A stretch of 64,000 nt of DNA from Streptomyces purpureus (lineage in GTDB: Bacteria > Actinomycetota > Actinomycetes > Streptomycetales > Streptomycetaceae): the NCBI RefSeq assembly GCF_014648195.1, contig NZ_BMQQ01000014.1:76581-140580 (forward strand). Direction: 5' to 3'. The notes under the pieces were generated by a model. It did no database searches. It had not been told where the DNA came from and saw only the letters and a program-made list of their open reading frames with translations. The position numbers were made by a program, and so were the translations under genes. Position 1 is the stretch's first letter, and each line of letters starts with the position of its first letter. Positions 16,860 through 25,031 of this stretch are shown in pieces.

Positions 16860-16979
16860 TCAATGACGGGTGACGGCGACGGTGAGCCCGAGGCCGATCA
16901 GCGCGATGCCCCCCGCGCCGCCGATCACCGACAGGCGACGGTCGGAGCCGGCGAGCCAGGTCCGGGCCGCTGACGCGCC
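16860..16979 (-). pseudogene. 3' remnant of a LysE-family exporter gene
   Basis: On the reverse strand the frame ending in TGA at 16860 reads ASAARTWLAGSDRRLSVIGG followed by AGGIALIGLGLTVAVTRH, which is the characteristic last helix and tail of LysE/RhtB amino-acid exporters. Only about 38 residues of the expected roughly 200 are present. Reading further upstream gives sequence unlike LysE because it is antisense to the arsR remnant. The break lies at about 16970-16980. LysE genes in Streptomyces often sit divergent from an ArsR-type regulator gene, and the other half-gene here is exactly that. Confidence 0.65.
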
Positions 16980-17474
16980 CTGGCCCCTCAGATCCGCGTC
17001 GACCCAGGCGCCCGCACACTCCGGCTCGACCGCCCGCACCACCACGACCTCACCGTCACCCGCGCCCGCCCCGTCACCTTCACCGCGAGCCACTACGTCT
17101 GGCCGCACGTACGCGTCACCTGTGACACCCCCTGGCCACTGCGGATCACCTACCCCGCCCTGCCCCTCGGCCCCTCCTCGGCAGCCCGCCCCACCAGCCA
17201 GGAAGACACCCTCACCGCCCTGCGCGCCCTGGCCGCGGCCCCACGCCTGCGGATCGTCACCCACCTCGCCGCACAGAGCCGCACCACCCAGGAACTCGCC
17301 ACCCTCCTCGGCCTCTCCCCGTCCGTGATCTCCCGCCACCTCCACCAGCTCACCCAGGCGGGACTCACCACCAGCCGCCGCGAGGGCTACTACGTCCTCT
17401 ACTCCCTGCACCCGACGCGCCTCGACCAACTCGCCGCCGCCCTCACCGCCCTCACTCCCAGGCCCGAAGCCTGA
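16974..17474 (+). pseudogene. 3' remnant of an ArsR-family (winged-helix) regulator gene
   Basis: After an in-frame TGA at 16971-16973 the frame is open for 166 residues with no ATG, GTG or TTG before the DNA-binding domain. It encodes RVDPGARTLRLDRPHHHDL, YVWPHVRVTCDTPWPLRI and a clear ArsR wHTH (ALRALAAAPRLRIVTHLA, TTQELATLLGLSPSVISRHL, SRREGYYVLYSL). Full-length relatives carry about 150 further N-terminal residues. These are missing, and the sequence before the break belongs to lysE on the other strand. A deletion removed both 5' ends and the shared promoter region. Protein is unlikely to be made. Confidence 0.7.
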
Positions 17475-17540
17475 GCGGGTGCTGCTGTGCCGCGGTGACC
17501 GTCCCGGCCAGACCGGGCGTCGGACGGACCATGATCGTTC

Positions 17541-19202
17541 TCACCGGTGACCGCTGTACGGGTGTTCCCCGAGGCCGGGGGAGGAAGCCCCGTCCGTCGG
17601 GGTCTCCCGCTCACAGGTCACCGAGAAGCCCACCCACTGCGACCGCGCCCCGGCCGGCGTCCGGATCTCCACCCGGATCCGGTCGTGGCGCTCCGAGTCC
17701 GCGGCGAAGGACGTCTCCGTGTGGTGGACCACCCGCTCCCGGGCGCCGCCCGCACCGAACTCGACCGTCTTCCACTCCGCGCCCGAGCCGCCGCCGCTCT
17801 CGGTCACCCAGCGGTACGAGACGGACGCGGGCACCCGGCCGACCGTGATCCCGGCGGCGAACGAAGGCGCCCGGTCCGCGGGCGGGGGACAGGCCCCGGT
17901 GTAGCTGTCGCGCACCGCCGCCACATGGACCCGTACGGTCTGCGCCGGCGGGGGAGTGGAGGACGCCGAAGTGCTGCCGGTGCTCGCGCCGGTGGCCGGC
18001 GCCGAGGACGGGGGCGTGGACGGGGGCGTGGACGGCGGTGTGGGCGTCGGCGAAGGACCCGGACCGTCCGTCGCCGGATCCGTACCGCCCTGGCTGGTGG
18101 TCGTGCCGGCGGCCGGTGTGCCGCCCAGGCCGTCCTGCTCGACCAGTGCGTACGTCAGCGCGCCCACCGCGACCAGCAGCACCGCGATCCCGGCGGTCAG
18201 CACCGCCACGGCCCGCCGCGGCCGCTCGGTCCCCGAGACCGTCGTGTCCGGGCCCGGCGACGGAGCCGGGAAGACCGGACGCGGCAGGGGAGGCGTGGGC
18301 GTAGACGTCTCCGTGGGGGCGTACGGGACGGGAGGGACCGGTGTGCTCGCGTGCACGGTCGCCGTACGGGGCGTGCCGCCCGCGCCCACCACCCGCAGCA
18401 GCCGCTCCGCCTCCGCCGCCGGCAGCCGCTCCGCCGGATCCTTGCGCAGCAGCCCCTCGATGACCGGGGCGAGCGGCCCCGCCCGGCGCGGCGGTGGCAG
18501 CTCCTCGTCCACCACCGCCCTCAGGGTGCTCAGCGGAGTGTCCTGGCGGAAGGGGGAGTTGCCCTCCACGCACGCGTACAGCAGCACGCCGAGCGACCAC
18601 AGGTCCGAAGCCGGTCCCGGTGTGCGGCCCAACGCCCGCTCCGGAGCCAGGAATTCGGGCGAGCCGATCAGCTCGCCGGTCATCGTGAGGTCGCTCGTCC
18701 CGGACACCCGGGCGATCCCGAAGTCCGTCAGCACCACCCGGCCGTCGTTGGCGATCAGCACATTGCCCGGCTTCACGTCCCGGTGCAGCACCCCCGCCTC
18801 ATGGGCGGCGCGGAGCGCCGCGAGCACCTCCCCGCCGATGTGCGCGGCCCGCTGAGGCGCCAGAGGCCCCTCCGCGTCGAGCGTCTCGGCGAGCGTCAGC
18901 CCCCGGATCAGCTCCATCGCGATCCAGGGCCGGCCGTCCTGGGACGCCACGTCGTAGACCGTGACCACGTTGCGGTGCGAGATCCGCGCGGCGGCCCAGG
19001 CCTCGCGCTCCAGGCGCGCGTACAGCCTGCTGGTCTCCGCGTCGTCCAGGCCGGCGGGGGCGCGGACCTCCTTGACTGCGACCTCGCGGCCGAGCGCCTC
19101 GTCCCTGGCCCGCCACACCACGCCCATCCCGCCCTGCCCAAGGGGGCTCAGCAGGCGGTAACGCCCCGCGATCAGACGCTCGTCGCCCGGTACCTCGCTC
19201 AA
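17541..19202 (-). CDS. Transmembrane PknB-type serine/threonine protein kinase
   Basis: 553 residues from TTG 19202 with GGAGGGGGG upstream; the frame stays open further but without a site. Kinase domain about 13-270: LGQGGMG loop, VAVKEV lysine, HRDVKPGN catalytic loop, DFGIARVS, SPEFLAPE. A Pro-rich juxtamembrane segment precedes a membrane helix (about 330-353). A Thr/Pro/Ser linker leads to an extracellular sensor (about 419-553) with a Cys pair (GACPPP and VTCERE); it is not a PASTA domain and I do not recognise it. The cytoplasmic kinase would phosphorylate local targets in response to an outside signal. No substrate gene is obvious nearby. Confidence 0.9.
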   Translation of the reverse strand: MSEVPGDERLIAGRYRLLSPLGQGGMGVVWRARDEALGREVAVKEVRAPAGLDDAETSRLYARLEREAWAAARISHRNVVTVYDVASQDGRPWIAMELIRGLTLAETLDAEGPLAPQRAAHIGGEVLAALRAAHEAGVLHRDVKPGNVLIANDGRVVLTDFGIARVSGTSDLTMTGELIGSPEFLAPERALGRTPGPASDLWSLGVLLYACVEGNSPFRQDTPLSTLRAVVDEELPPPRRAGPLAPVIEGLLRKDPAERLPAAEAERLLRVVGAGGTPRTATVHASTPVPPVPYAPTETSTPTPPLPRPVFPAPSPGPDTTVSGTERPRRAVAVLTAGIAVLLVAVGALTYALVEQDGLGGTPAAGTTTSQGGTDPATDGPGPSPTPTPPSTPPSTPPSSAPATGASTGSTSASSTPPPAQTVRVHVAAVRDSYTGACPPPADRAPSFAAGITVGRVPASVSYRWVTESGGGSGAEWKTVEFGAGGARERVVHHTETSFAADSERHDRIRVEIRTPAGARSQWVGFSVTCERETPTDGASSPGLGEHPYSGHR

Positions 19203-19528
19203 GCGAGCCCCCCTCCGCAGCAGGGTCGAACCCCTCCAAGCTAGCTCAACCGAGCCTTTTTGCCGCCCCCTTGGACTGGGTCTCTCCGGGAGCCCCTCGG
19301 TGATCTTGGTGGCGGAGATCACAAAGGGTCTTCGGAGGCGGCGGTACCGGACGGAAGGTGACGGATCGACACCTGTCCAACTCGCCCTGGAATCAGCTGT
19401 ATTCAGAGAGTGACCGTCAACCCCCGTACGGGTACGGTTAATCGCGGGGACGGGATACACGGGTGTCACTGCGGAGCGATAGGGTTAATCTGCCCGGGCC
19501 GGGTGCCCTCGTACGGGTGGGGAGTGAC
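19203..19528. other. Gene-free interval between kinase and small conserved protein
   Basis: 326 bp holding the divergent upstream regions of the kinase (reverse) and of the 87-residue protein (forward). The clearest element is a perfect 7-bp inverted repeat at 19300-19322, listed separately. Nothing else gene-like is visible. Confidence 0.5.
19300..19322. promoter_or_regulatory. Perfect inverted repeat GTGATCT-N9-AGATCAC
   Basis: Arms at 19300-19306 and 19316-19322 separated by 9 nt. It sits about 100 bp upstream of the kinase start and about 205 bp upstream of the small protein. The spacing and symmetry suggest a dimeric regulator site, but I cannot name the protein. Confidence 0.5.
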
Positions 19529-19792
19529 ATGGAACAGATAACGGTGCGCAGCAGGCCGCGTGTGCCTGCGATCACCTGCGGGAGCAGCGCGACAAGTTCG
19601 CGTCTCGACCGCCACCTTTCGGTGCTGGGCGGCCCTGCCGTGCCGCAGCGCGAGGCGGCGGAAGCGACGCTGCTCATGCGGGAACTGACGTCGCGCGATG
19701 TCGCGCACAGCCGTGGCAGCAAGAGCGCGCGAGTCTCGCTCTTCGCACCGCTGCGGCGCCTGCGGCGCTCGCTCTTCGGCAGCCACCGCTAG
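19529..19792 (+). CDS. Small conserved basic protein, function unknown
   Basis: 87 residues from ATG 19529 with GGGGAG 6 nt upstream. The product is strongly basic, with a Ser/Thr-rich middle (CGSSATSSRLDRHL) and an arginine-rich C-terminus (FAPLRRLRRSLFGSHR). No domain is recognised. From memory near-identical short proteins are widespread in Streptomyces, which together with the good ribosome binding site supports a real gene. The basic tail could bind nucleic acid or the membrane face. It starts a divergent pair with the kinase, so a functional link is possible but unproven. Confidence 0.65.
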   Translation: MEQITVRSRPRVPAITCGSSATSSRLDRHLSVLGGPAVPQREAAEATLLMRELTSRDVAHSRGSKSARVSLFAPLRRLRRSLFGSHR

Positions 19793-19967
19793 GGGTCTGC
19801 CCAGCACGGTCGGGTGGGGTCCGTGTGCCCCACCACGCGCACCCGCCCCAGCTCGCGCCCCCACCCGACCGCACCGGCCCACACCCGCCGGCACCACCGC
19901 AGCGACGACCTCCGCACCACCCACCGGCACGACGCCCCCAGGCCCACGCCCGCACGCCGCCCGTACG

Positions 19968-21167
19968 TCAGACGACGACGCCCGCGTCCCGCAGCGCCGC
20001 CACCTCCGCCGCCCCGAGACCCGCCTCCCGCAGGATCGCGTCCGTATGGGCGCCCAGCGCCGGAACCGCCCCCATCACCGCCGACTCCGCCGCGTCCGGG
20101 AACGTCACCGGCGGCAGCATCGCCCTCAGCGGCCCCACCGGACTCGCCACCTCCCGCCAGCGCTCACGTGCCGCCAGCTGCGGATGGGCCGCCAGGTCCG
20201 TCAGTGTGTTCAGCCGGGCGCACGCGATCCCCGCCTCCTCCAGCCGCGCCACCGCCTCGGCCGCCGTCAGTACCGCCAGCGCCTCGCCCACCACCGCGTC
20301 CGTCTTCTCCCGGTGCTCCACCCGCGCCGTGTTCGTCGCGAACGACGGATCGTCCGCCAGCTCCGGCCGGCCGAGCACCTGCTGCGCGAGCCGCCGCCAC
20401 TCCCGGTCGTTCTGCACCGACAGCAGCACCTGACCGCCGTCCGCCGTCGCATACGCGTCGTACGGCGCGATGACGGCGTGCGCGACGCCCGTACGCGCCG
20501 GGCTCTCGCCCCCGTGCATCGCATGGTGCAGCGGATGCCCCATCCACTCCGCGAGCGACTCCAGCATGGAGATCTCCACCGGCCCGCCCCGCCCGGTCGT
20601 CCCACGCCGCACGAGCGCGGCGAGGACCCCGGCGTACGCGTACATCGCCGCCGCGATGTCCGCCGCCGGGATCCCCGCCTTCACGGGCTGCTCCGGTGTC
20701 CCCGTCACCGACACGAGCCCGGACTCGCACTGCACGAGCATGTCGTAGGCCCGCTTGTGGGCGTACGGGCCGCCGGCGCCGTATCCCGAGATGTCCACCG
20801 CGATCAGCCGTGGGTGCGCCGCGCACAGGGTCGCCGCGTCCAGTCCGAGCCTGGCCGCGGCCCCCTGCGCCAGGTTCTGCACGAACACGTCCGCGTCCGC
20901 GACGAGCCTGCGGACGATTCCGATCCCCCGGGGGTCCTTCAGGTCGACGGCGAGCGACTCCTTGCCTCGGTTGCACCAGACGAAGTGCGAGGCGAGGCCG
21001 GCGGCGGCCGTGTCGTACCCGCGCGCGAAGTCCCCGCCGTCCGGGCGCTCGACCTTGATGACCCGGGCGCCCAGATCGGCGAGCTGGCGGGTGGCGAACG
21101 GCGCCGACACGGCCTGTTCGACGGCGACGACGGTGATCCCGTCCAGCGGGAGCGGCTGAGTACTCAT
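19968..21167 (-). CDS. CaiB/BaiF-type CoA-transferase (class III)
   Basis: 399 residues. Class III CoA-transferase features: LDGITVVAVEQAVSAPFATR at the N-terminus, ADLGARVIKVERPDGGDFAR, the CoA-binding region NRGKESLAVDLKDPRG, and the catalytic Asp in AYDMLVQCESGL. The C-terminal region (GIACARLNTLTDLAAHPQL) is also typical. It moves CoA between carboxylic acids such as formyl, oxalyl, succinyl or carnitine thioesters; the substrate cannot be chosen. It lies alone, 34 bp before the ABC permease stop on the same strand, so it may be transcribed with the exporter genes. Confidence 0.85.
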   Translation of the reverse strand: MSTQPLPLDGITVVAVEQAVSAPFATRQLADLGARVIKVERPDGGDFARGYDTAAAGLASHFVWCNRGKESLAVDLKDPRGIGIVRRLVADADVFVQNLAQGAAARLGLDAATLCAAHPRLIAVDISGYGAGGPYAHKRAYDMLVQCESGLVSVTGTPEQPVKAGIPAADIAAAMYAYAGVLAALVRRGTTGRGGPVEISMLESLAEWMGHPLHHAMHGGESPARTGVAHAVIAPYDAYATADGGQVLLSVQNDREWRRLAQQVLGRPELADDPSFATNTARVEHREKTDAVVGEALAVLTAAEAVARLEEAGIACARLNTLTDLAAHPQLAARERWREVASPVGPLRAMLPPVTFPDAAESAVMGAVPALGAHTDAILREAGLGAAEVAALRDAGVVV

Positions 21168-21201
21168 GGCAGGCGTACCTATCGTGTACGCACCACCTTT
21201 G

Positions 21202-21978
21202 TCACCCCCGCGCGTACCGCCGGACCGCGAGCGGCGCGCAGAGCGCGATCAGGGCGAGCGACCACAGCAGCGCCCCGGCGACCGGATGTGTCACCGGCCA
21301 GGCGGCGTCCGCCGGGACCGAGGCGTTGCCGAACAGCTCCCGTACCGCCGTGGTCACCGCCGAGATCGGGTTCCACTCGGCGACCGTACGCAGCCAGCCG
21401 GGCATGCCCTCCACCGGGATGTAGGCGTTGGACAGCAGCGGCAGCATGAAGGTGGCGCTGCCCAGCTGGCCGGCCGCCTCCTCGCTCTTGGAGGCGAGGC
21501 CCAGCAGAATGCCCACCCAGGTGGCGGCGAAGCGGAAGAGCAGCAGCAGTCCGAAGGCGCCCACGGCTTCGAGCGCCGCGCCCTCGATCCGCCAGCCCAT
21601 GGCCAGGCCCACCAGGATCAGCGGGACCAGACCGGCCGCGCTGGTGACCAGATCGGCCAGCGCCTGGCCGAGCGGCACGGCCGCCCGGCTCATCGGCAGG
21701 GTCCGGAAGCGGTCCATCACGCCCCGGTGGGAGTCCTGGGCGGCCTGGAACATGCCGGTCATGATGCCGTTCGCGGCGGTCGCCACCAGCATGCCCGGCA
21801 CCAGGAACGACCGGTAGTCGGCACCCGGCATGGCGAGCGCGCTGCCGAAGACGTAGCCGAAGAAGAGCAGGAAGACGATCGGCATCGTCTGGGTCATCAC
21901 CAGGATCGCCGGGGCGCGCCGGATCCGCTGGAGATGACGGCCGAGCACGGCGGTCCCGTCGTGGGCGAGGGCGCTCAT
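21202..21978 (-). CDS. ABC-2 type exporter permease (DrrB-like)
   Basis: 258 residues with six predicted membrane helices in the ABC-2 layout. Landmarks are MPIVFLLFFGYVFGSAL near residue 35, DRFRTLPMSRAAVPLGQ in the cytoplasmic coupling loop, and SNAYIPVEGMPGWLRTVAEW with NPISAVTTAVRELF before the last helices, as in DrrB-type daunorubicin exporters. The start overlaps the ATPase stop by 4 nt (ATGA). Together they form a two-gene drug or lipid exporter, controlled by the divergent TetR. Confidence 0.88.
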   Translation of the reverse strand: MSALAHDGTAVLGRHLQRIRRAPAILVMTQTMPIVFLLFFGYVFGSALAMPGADYRSFLVPGMLVATAANGIMTGMFQAAQDSHRGVMDRFRTLPMSRAAVPLGQALADLVTSAAGLVPLILVGLAMGWRIEGAALEAVGAFGLLLLFRFAATWVGILLGLASKSEEAAGQLGSATFMLPLLSNAYIPVEGMPGWLRTVAEWNPISAVTTAVRELFGNASVPADAAWPVTHPVAGALLWSLALIALCAPLAVRRYARG

Positions 21979-22913
21979 ACGGCAAGCTCCTTACGGTCGG
22001 TGAGGCGCAGGAACACCTCGTCGAGGGTGGGCGGACGCAGGCTCGCGTCGACGACGGGCACTCCGGCCGCGTCGATCTCGCGGACCACCCGGGGCAGGGT
22101 GAGCGTCGGGTCGGTGGTGACCGCGCCGACCGTGCGCCGCTCGGCGTCGAGGGCCGGCGCGGAGCCGGTGAGCTGGTCCAGGACGGCCGCGGCGGACTCC
22201 AGATGGGCGGGATCGGCGACGACCACCTGCGCGTAACTGCCGATCATCGCCTTGAGTTCGGCGGGGGAGCCGCGGTGGGCGGCCCGGCCCTCGTCGATCA
22301 GCACGATGTCGTCGGCGAGCTGGTCGGCCTCCTCCAGATACTGCGTGGTGAGCAGCACGGTCGTGCCCTGGGACGCCAACCCCCGTACGGCGTCCCAGAT
22401 TCCGCTGCGGCTGTGCGGGTCGAGGCCCGTCGTGGGCTCGTCCAGGAAGAGCACCTTCGGCGGGACCAGCAGACTCGCGGCGAGGTCGAGACGGCGCCGC
22501 ATCCCGCCGGAGTAGGTGCGGGCCGGGCGGTCGGCCGCCTCCGCCAGGCCGAACTGCTCCAGCAGCTCACCGGCGCGCGCCCGCGGCGCCCGCAGCAGCT
22601 TCGCGAACAGCCGAAGGTTCTCCGCGCCGCTGAGCTCCCCGTCGACCGATGCGTACTGCCCCGTCACGGCGATGCGCCGGCGCACCCCGGCCGGGTCGCG
22701 CACCACGTCGCACCCGGCGACCCGGGCGCTGCCGGAATCGGGGGCGGTGAGCGTCGTCAGCACCCGTACGGCCGTGGTCTTGCCCGCGCCGTTGGGGCCG
22801 AGGACCCCACAGACCGTGCCCTCGGGGACGGCCAGATCCAGTCCACGCAATGCGTGCACCTCGCCATAACGCTTGTGCAGCCCCTCACTAAGTACAGCGT
22901 ACGTAGTTGTCAT
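21975..22913 (-). CDS. ABC transporter ATP-binding protein (DrrA-like)
   Basis: 312 residues from ATG 22913; a GTG at 22931 in the same frame is possible but lies in the operator region. Nucleotide-binding motifs: Walker A LGPNGAGKTT, signature YSGGMRRRLDLA, Walker B VLFLDEPTTGLD and switch His in LLTTQYLEEADQLADD. The C-terminal DrrA-type domain is present (DPTLTLPRVVREIDAAGVPV to LRPPTLDEVFLRLTD). It powers efflux through the following permease. A TetR-type palindrome covers codons 3-8 of the gene. Confidence 0.9.
   Translation of the reverse strand: MTTTYAVLSEGLHKRYGEVHALRGLDLAVPEGTVCGVLGPNGAGKTTAVRVLTTLTAPDSGSARVAGCDVVRDPAGVRRRIAVTGQYASVDGELSGAENLRLFAKLLRAPRARAGELLEQFGLAEAADRPARTYSGGMRRRLDLAASLLVPPKVLFLDEPTTGLDPHSRSGIWDAVRGLASQGTTVLLTTQYLEEADQLADDIVLIDEGRAAHRGSPAELKAMIGSYAQVVVADPAHLESAAAVLDQLTGSAPALDAERRTVGAVTTDPTLTLPRVVREIDAAGVPVVDASLRPPTLDEVFLRLTDRKELAV
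22889..22905. promoter_or_regulatory. TetR operator copy 1, inside the ABC ATPase 5' coding end
   Basis: TAAGTAC-AGC-GTACGTA, the same palindrome as copy 2 with one arm mismatched. It lies within the first codons of the ATPase gene (reverse strand), centre at 22897, 43 bp (about four helical turns) from the centre of copy 2. Confidence 0.75.
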
Positions 22914-22931
22914 GGGGCGACCATACCTCAC

Positions 22932-22948
22932 TACGTACGCTGTACGTA
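22932..22948. promoter_or_regulatory. TetR operator copy 2, between ABC and TetR genes
   Basis: TACGTAC-GCT-GTACGTA, perfect 7-bp arms with a 3-bp spacer, centre at 22940, in the 62-bp gap between the divergent starts 22913 and 22976. Very likely the main binding site of the adjacent TetR, silencing exporter and itself. Confidence 0.8.
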
Positions 22949-22975
22949 ACTAGGATGGTGGGGAGGTGATGAGCA

Positions 22976-23725
22976 ATGGCGGGCCGAGCGGCCGAACCGG
23001 AAGTGATCTGGGCGCGCCCCGAGCGCGCGGGCCGTGGTCCCAAACCGGCGTACAGCCGGGCGGACATCGTGGCCGCCGCCGTGCGCATCGCCGACGCCGA
23101 CGGCATCGACGCGCTCTCGATGCGGCGCATCGCGGCCGACATCGGCTGCGGCACGATGTCGCTCTACAACTACGTCCCCCGCAAGGAGGATCTGTACGAG
23201 CTGATGGTCGACGCCATCAGCGGGGAGTACGACGCCGACGTGCCGCCGAGCGGTGACTGGCGGGCGGACATGCGGGCCGTCGCCCGGCAGACCCGGGGCA
23301 TCATGCACCGCCACCCCTGGGTGATCCGGCTGATGTCGACGGGTTACGCGTACGGGCCAAACGCCCTGCGCTTCCTGGAGTACTGCCTGGGCTGCCTGGA
23401 CGGGGTCGACCTGCCGGGCGGCGCCAAGATGGAGCTGATCGCGACGGTCAACGGCACCGTGATGACCCTCGTCGCCAACGAACTCGCCATCGCCGAGCGC
23501 ACCCGCTCGCTGCCCTGGTCCGCGGAGCGGGAGCGGGCCGTCCGCACGGCCTACCTGATGGGCCGGCTCGCGGGCGGCGGCTATCCGAGGCTGGCCGCCG
23601 TGCTGATCGAGGCCGGCGCCGAAACCCTCGGCATCGAGGAGATCTTCGACCGGACGCTCAACCGGGTCCTCGACTCCTTCGTCCCGGCGGCGCGGAACGG
23701 CGTCTCTAGCCGCCCGGACGCCTAG
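22976..23725 (+). CDS. TetR-family repressor of the divergent ABC exporter
   Basis: 249 residues from ATG 22976 with GGGAGGTGATGAG upstream. A short N-terminal arm leads into the HTH (YSRADIVAAAVRIADADGID, LSMRRIAADIGCGTMSLYNY, RKEDLYELMVDA). The C-terminal ligand domain is of the TetR_C_1 type often found with antibiotic exporters. Two matching palindromes lie in the gap and in the start of the ABC gene. Ligand-induced release would open both directions. It converges with the next gene: the two stop codons share the same CTAG bases at 23722-23725. Confidence 0.9.
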   Translation: MAGRAAEPEVIWARPERAGRGPKPAYSRADIVAAAVRIADADGIDALSMRRIAADIGCGTMSLYNYVPRKEDLYELMVDAISGEYDADVPPSGDWRADMRAVARQTRGIMHRHPWVIRLMSTGYAYGPNALRFLEYCLGCLDGVDLPGGAKMELIATVNGTVMTLVANELAIAERTRSLPWSAERERAVRTAYLMGRLAGGGYPRLAAVLIEAGAETLGIEEIFDRTLNRVLDSFVPAARNGVSSRPDA

Positions 23726-24918
23726 AGCAGCGCGAACTGGCCCTCCGGGCCCTCCTCCTGGTGGTCGAGCACGGACGCGGGCCGCCGCGCGCGCTCCGGT
23801 ACGGGCAGTACACCAGCCTCCCGCAGCGCGGTGCGCGTCAGCTGCGGGCCCTCGGCGAGCGCCGCGCACTCCGGCGCACGCCGGCCGAGGAGCGCCAGGA
23901 CCGTGATCAGCTCCAGGAGTTGGGAGGTCCACTCCTGCGGCCAGGCGGCCGGCCCGATCGACTCCAGGGTGCCGGACTCGGCGGGCGCCGTCCGACGCTC
24001 GAACCAGAGCTCCAGCATCCGCACCCCGCCGACCCGGAACTCCCAGGCCTCCGCCGGGACGGGCGCGATCCGCCCGGCGCCGACCGCGAGGCTCTCCTCC
24101 GCGGCGTCGTACGTGAGCGCGTCGGGCCGGGCGGGGATCGCCGCGCGGACGTAGGGGCGCCGCCCGCCGGGCAGCCGGTGCCGCTCACCGCCCCGGGCGC
24201 CCCGCAACTGCACCTCCTGCATCCACCCGCCCAGCTCCACCCCCGCCCGCCATGTCTCCGGCGCGAGCGGCAGCGGCACGGCGCACCCGGCGGGAGAGGG
24301 CCGTGCGGCGGCCACGGCCCAGGCCAGCCACTCCTCGGCGGTGACCTCGTGCCCGTACCGCTCACTCAGCAGCGGCAGCAGCCCCGGCGCCACATTGGGT
24401 TCGCGGCCGCCGGGCCTTCGGTAGAGCGGCCGGATCCGCCCCGGCCGGCCCGCCGGGGACCGCCCGTCCGGCAGCGCGGCCGTCACCAGCAGCGCCGGGC
24501 CGCCGGCGCCGGGGACGTTGCCCTGCTCGACGGCGAACACCTGGCGGTCGTCGGCGACCCGCCACAGCTCGGGCCGTGCGGTGTCGATGAGCCGGTGGTC
24601 CGGTATCAGCCACTGCTCGTCGAAGGGCCCGTGCGCGAGCCGTACGGGCTCGGGGCAGGGCCCCGTCTCCCGCGCGAACCGCCCGGTCCCGGTGGCCTGC
24701 CCCGGCAGCGCGGCCACCGAACTCACCGGCGTCCGCGCCCGGCTGACCCCGAACAGCGCCTCCCGCTCGCCCCCCTCGGCCGCGACGAGCCGCTTCCACC
24801 GCGCCCGCAACGTTGCGGCATCGGGCGCCACGATCCACGAGCGCCCGAACCGCAGCGGCGCCACGGCCCAGGGCATGAGGTCGGAGAGCAGCGGCACGTC
24901 TTCGGTCACGGCACGCAT
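23722..24918 (-). CDS. Stand-alone type ISP restriction enzyme C-terminal (specificity) domain protein
   Basis: 398 residues. Recognisable blocks: PLLSDLMPWAVAPLRFGRSW, GPFDEQWLIPDHRLIDTAR with PELWRVADDRQVFAVEQG, RPGRIRPLYRRPGGREPN, LPGGRRPYVRA and AWPQEWTSQLLELITVLALL. This pattern is what databases in Streptomyces label type ISP restriction/modification enzyme and corresponds to the C-terminal target-recognition/methylase-associated domain of LlaBIII-like proteins. The nuclease, helicase and methyltransferase parts (over 1,000 residues) are absent, and there is no partner gene. ATG 24918 has no clear ribosome binding site; GTG 24909 is an alternative. Function in isolation is unknown. Confidence 0.6.
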   Translation of the reverse strand: MRAVTEDVPLLSDLMPWAVAPLRFGRSWIVAPDAATLRARWKRLVAAEGGEREALFGVSRARTPVSSVAALPGQATGTGRFARETGPCPEPVRLAHGPFDEQWLIPDHRLIDTARPELWRVADDRQVFAVEQGNVPGAGGPALLVTAALPDGRSPAGRPGRIRPLYRRPGGREPNVAPGLLPLLSERYGHEVTAEEWLAWAVAAARPSPAGCAVPLPLAPETWRAGVELGGWMQEVQLRGARGGERHRLPGGRRPYVRAAIPARPDALTYDAAEESLAVGAGRIAPVPAEAWEFRVGGVRMLELWFERRTAPAESGTLESIGPAAWPQEWTSQLLELITVLALLGRRAPECAALAEGPQLTRTALREAGVLPVPERARRPASVLDHQEEGPEGQFALL

Positions 24919-24954
24919 GCTAGTGACCCGGGCACGCCGGTATCAGTGGGCGTG

Positions 24955-24990
24955 GCCCGCGAGGGGCGGGCCGGCGCGCCCCTCGCGGGC
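24955..24990. terminator. Perfect 14-bp inverted repeat
   Basis: GCCCGCGAGGGGCG at 24955-24968 and its exact complement at 24977-24990 with an 8-nt loop. It lies downstream of the reverse-strand hmgA-gntR pair and upstream of the ISP-like gene, so it probably ends the hmgA transcript (about 180 nt after the gntR stop). Confidence 0.6.
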
Positions 24991-25031
24991 GGCCGGACCG
25001 GTGCGGTCGCCCCGCGGGTGGCGGCGGTGCC

